Shown one piece after another: positions 63,636-64,000 of a stretch of DNA of 64,000 nt. The notes below the pieces were generated by a model that was not told the DNA's origin, did not search any database, and saw only the letters and a list, made by a program, of their open reading frames with translations. Origin of the DNA: Nocardioides sp. W7 (GTDB lineage Bacteria > Actinomycetota > Actinomycetes > Propionibacteriales > Nocardioidaceae); the NCBI RefSeq assembly GCF_022919075.1, contig NZ_CP095078.1:4898001-4962000 (forward strand), given 5' to 3'. Made by a program: the position numbers and the translations under genes. Every line of letters begins with the position of its first letter. Within the stretch, counting starts at the first letter, position 1.

Positions 63636-64000
63636 TCAGAGGTAGACGGTGCAGTCGCCCACGGGGGCGGAGACGCAGATGCGAATGTCCTCGTCGGGCA
63701 GCGAGGACTCCTCGCCGGTCACGACGTTGCGGACGGTCCCCTCGCTCTTGCGGGAGACGCAGGACAGACAGATGCCCATCCGGCAGCCCGACTCGGGGGT
63801 CAGCCCGGCGGCCTCGGCCTGCTCCAGCAGGGGCGCGCCGGAGTTCGCCGCCGCCGCTCCGGAGCGGGAGAAGACCAGCTCGCCGCCGCTCGCGCCGGTG
63901 CCGGCCCGCGGTGGCCGGAAGTACTCGGTGCGCAGCGCCTCCGAGCCGTCGTACGACGCCAGCACCGCCTCCATCAGCGGCGCCGGCCCGCACGCCCAGG
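63636..64000 (-). CDS. Ferredoxin reductase with C-terminal 2Fe-2S domain (partial, N-terminus off right edge)
   Basis: The visible C-terminal part reads WACGPAPLMEAVLASY (the NADP-domain CGP motif), a linker, and a plant-type 2Fe-2S domain with CRMGICLSC and a fourth Cys in IRICVSAP. The chain continues off the right edge, so FAD and most of the NADP domain are missing here. It would pass electrons from NAD(P)H to the desaturase, whose gene starts 20 bases downstream. Resembles the Rv3230c-type reductase that pairs with DesA3. Confidence 0.88.
   Translation of the reverse strand, partial: WACGPAPLMEAVLASYDGSEALRTEYFRPPRAGTGASGGELVFSRSGAAAANSGAPLLEQAEAAGLTPESGCRMGICLSCVSRKSEGTVRNVVTGEESSLPDEDIRICVSAPVGDCTVYL

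Overview
The window is about 70% G+C, uses many GTG starts and is densely coded on both strands. It reads as the chromosome of a high-GC actinobacterium, most likely Nocardioides or another member of Nocardioidaceae (inferred from gene content and order; no database search was possible). Supporting signs are a NucS mismatch endonuclease, a fused 2-oxoglutarate decarboxylase/E2 enzyme (Kgd), an actinobacterial Rho with a large disordered insert, a DUF222-HNH (13E12-type) gene behind an SOS box, SigE-family and SARP regulators, and the block argS-lysA-hom-thrC-thrB-rho ... rpmE-prfA-prmC-tsaC-wecA-atp, which has the same order in mycobacteria.

Positions 1-9.2 kb are accessory. Two tandem paralogous exported proteins carry a glycine-rich N-terminal domain and Ig-like repeats of about 97 residues. 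They are followed by a frameshifted remnant with a sortase-like TLxTC motif, the SOS-controlled DUF222-HNH gene, a class II glutamine amidotransferase, and a three-TM protein paired with a 50-residue acidic protein that I could not identify. Positions 9.2-29.6 kb are mixed metabolism and regulation: an SDR, a SigE-family sigma factor with a membrane partner, a duplicated 3-hydroxyacyl-CoA dehydrogenase, a divergent GNAT/NucS pair, a 21-residue-repeat coiled-coil protein, a PAS histidine kinase, a D-amino-acid oxidase, ferritin plus a small Cys-rich protein behind an iron-box-like palindrome, ethylmalonyl-CoA mutase, cobalamin adenosyltransferase (which makes the mutase cofactor), a decayed fic gene, an MFS transporter, and an AfsR/SARP regulator divergent from an FAD oxidase with four SARP-type heptamers between them.

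Positions 29.6-53.4 kb are the conserved core, all on the minus strand in transcription order tRNA-proximal argS, lysA, hom, thrC, thrB, rho, a response regulator and histidine kinase, rpmE, prfA, prmC, tsaC, wecA, then the nine-gene F1Fo ATP synthase cluster ending in atpC and a DUF2550 gene. A CRP/GlxR-type site lies at the head of the atp operon and a perfect palindromic terminator follows atpC.

Positions 53.3-64 kb hold tRNA-Arg(CCG), an LCP-family protein with a lipoprotein, kgd, DUF6104, an acetoacetate-decarboxylase-like protein, a YjbR-like protein, a TetR/P450 divergent pair with a near-palindrome between them, and a ferredoxin-reductase/fatty-acid-desaturase/small-protein operon that runs off the right edge.

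Regulatory sites are read by eye from sequence and family consensus. They include an SOS box (6839), two TACY-N4-RGTA operators (13623, 21371), an iron-box-like palindrome (18371), SARP heptamers (28151), a CRP/GlxR site (38093) and a P450/TetR palindrome (61028).
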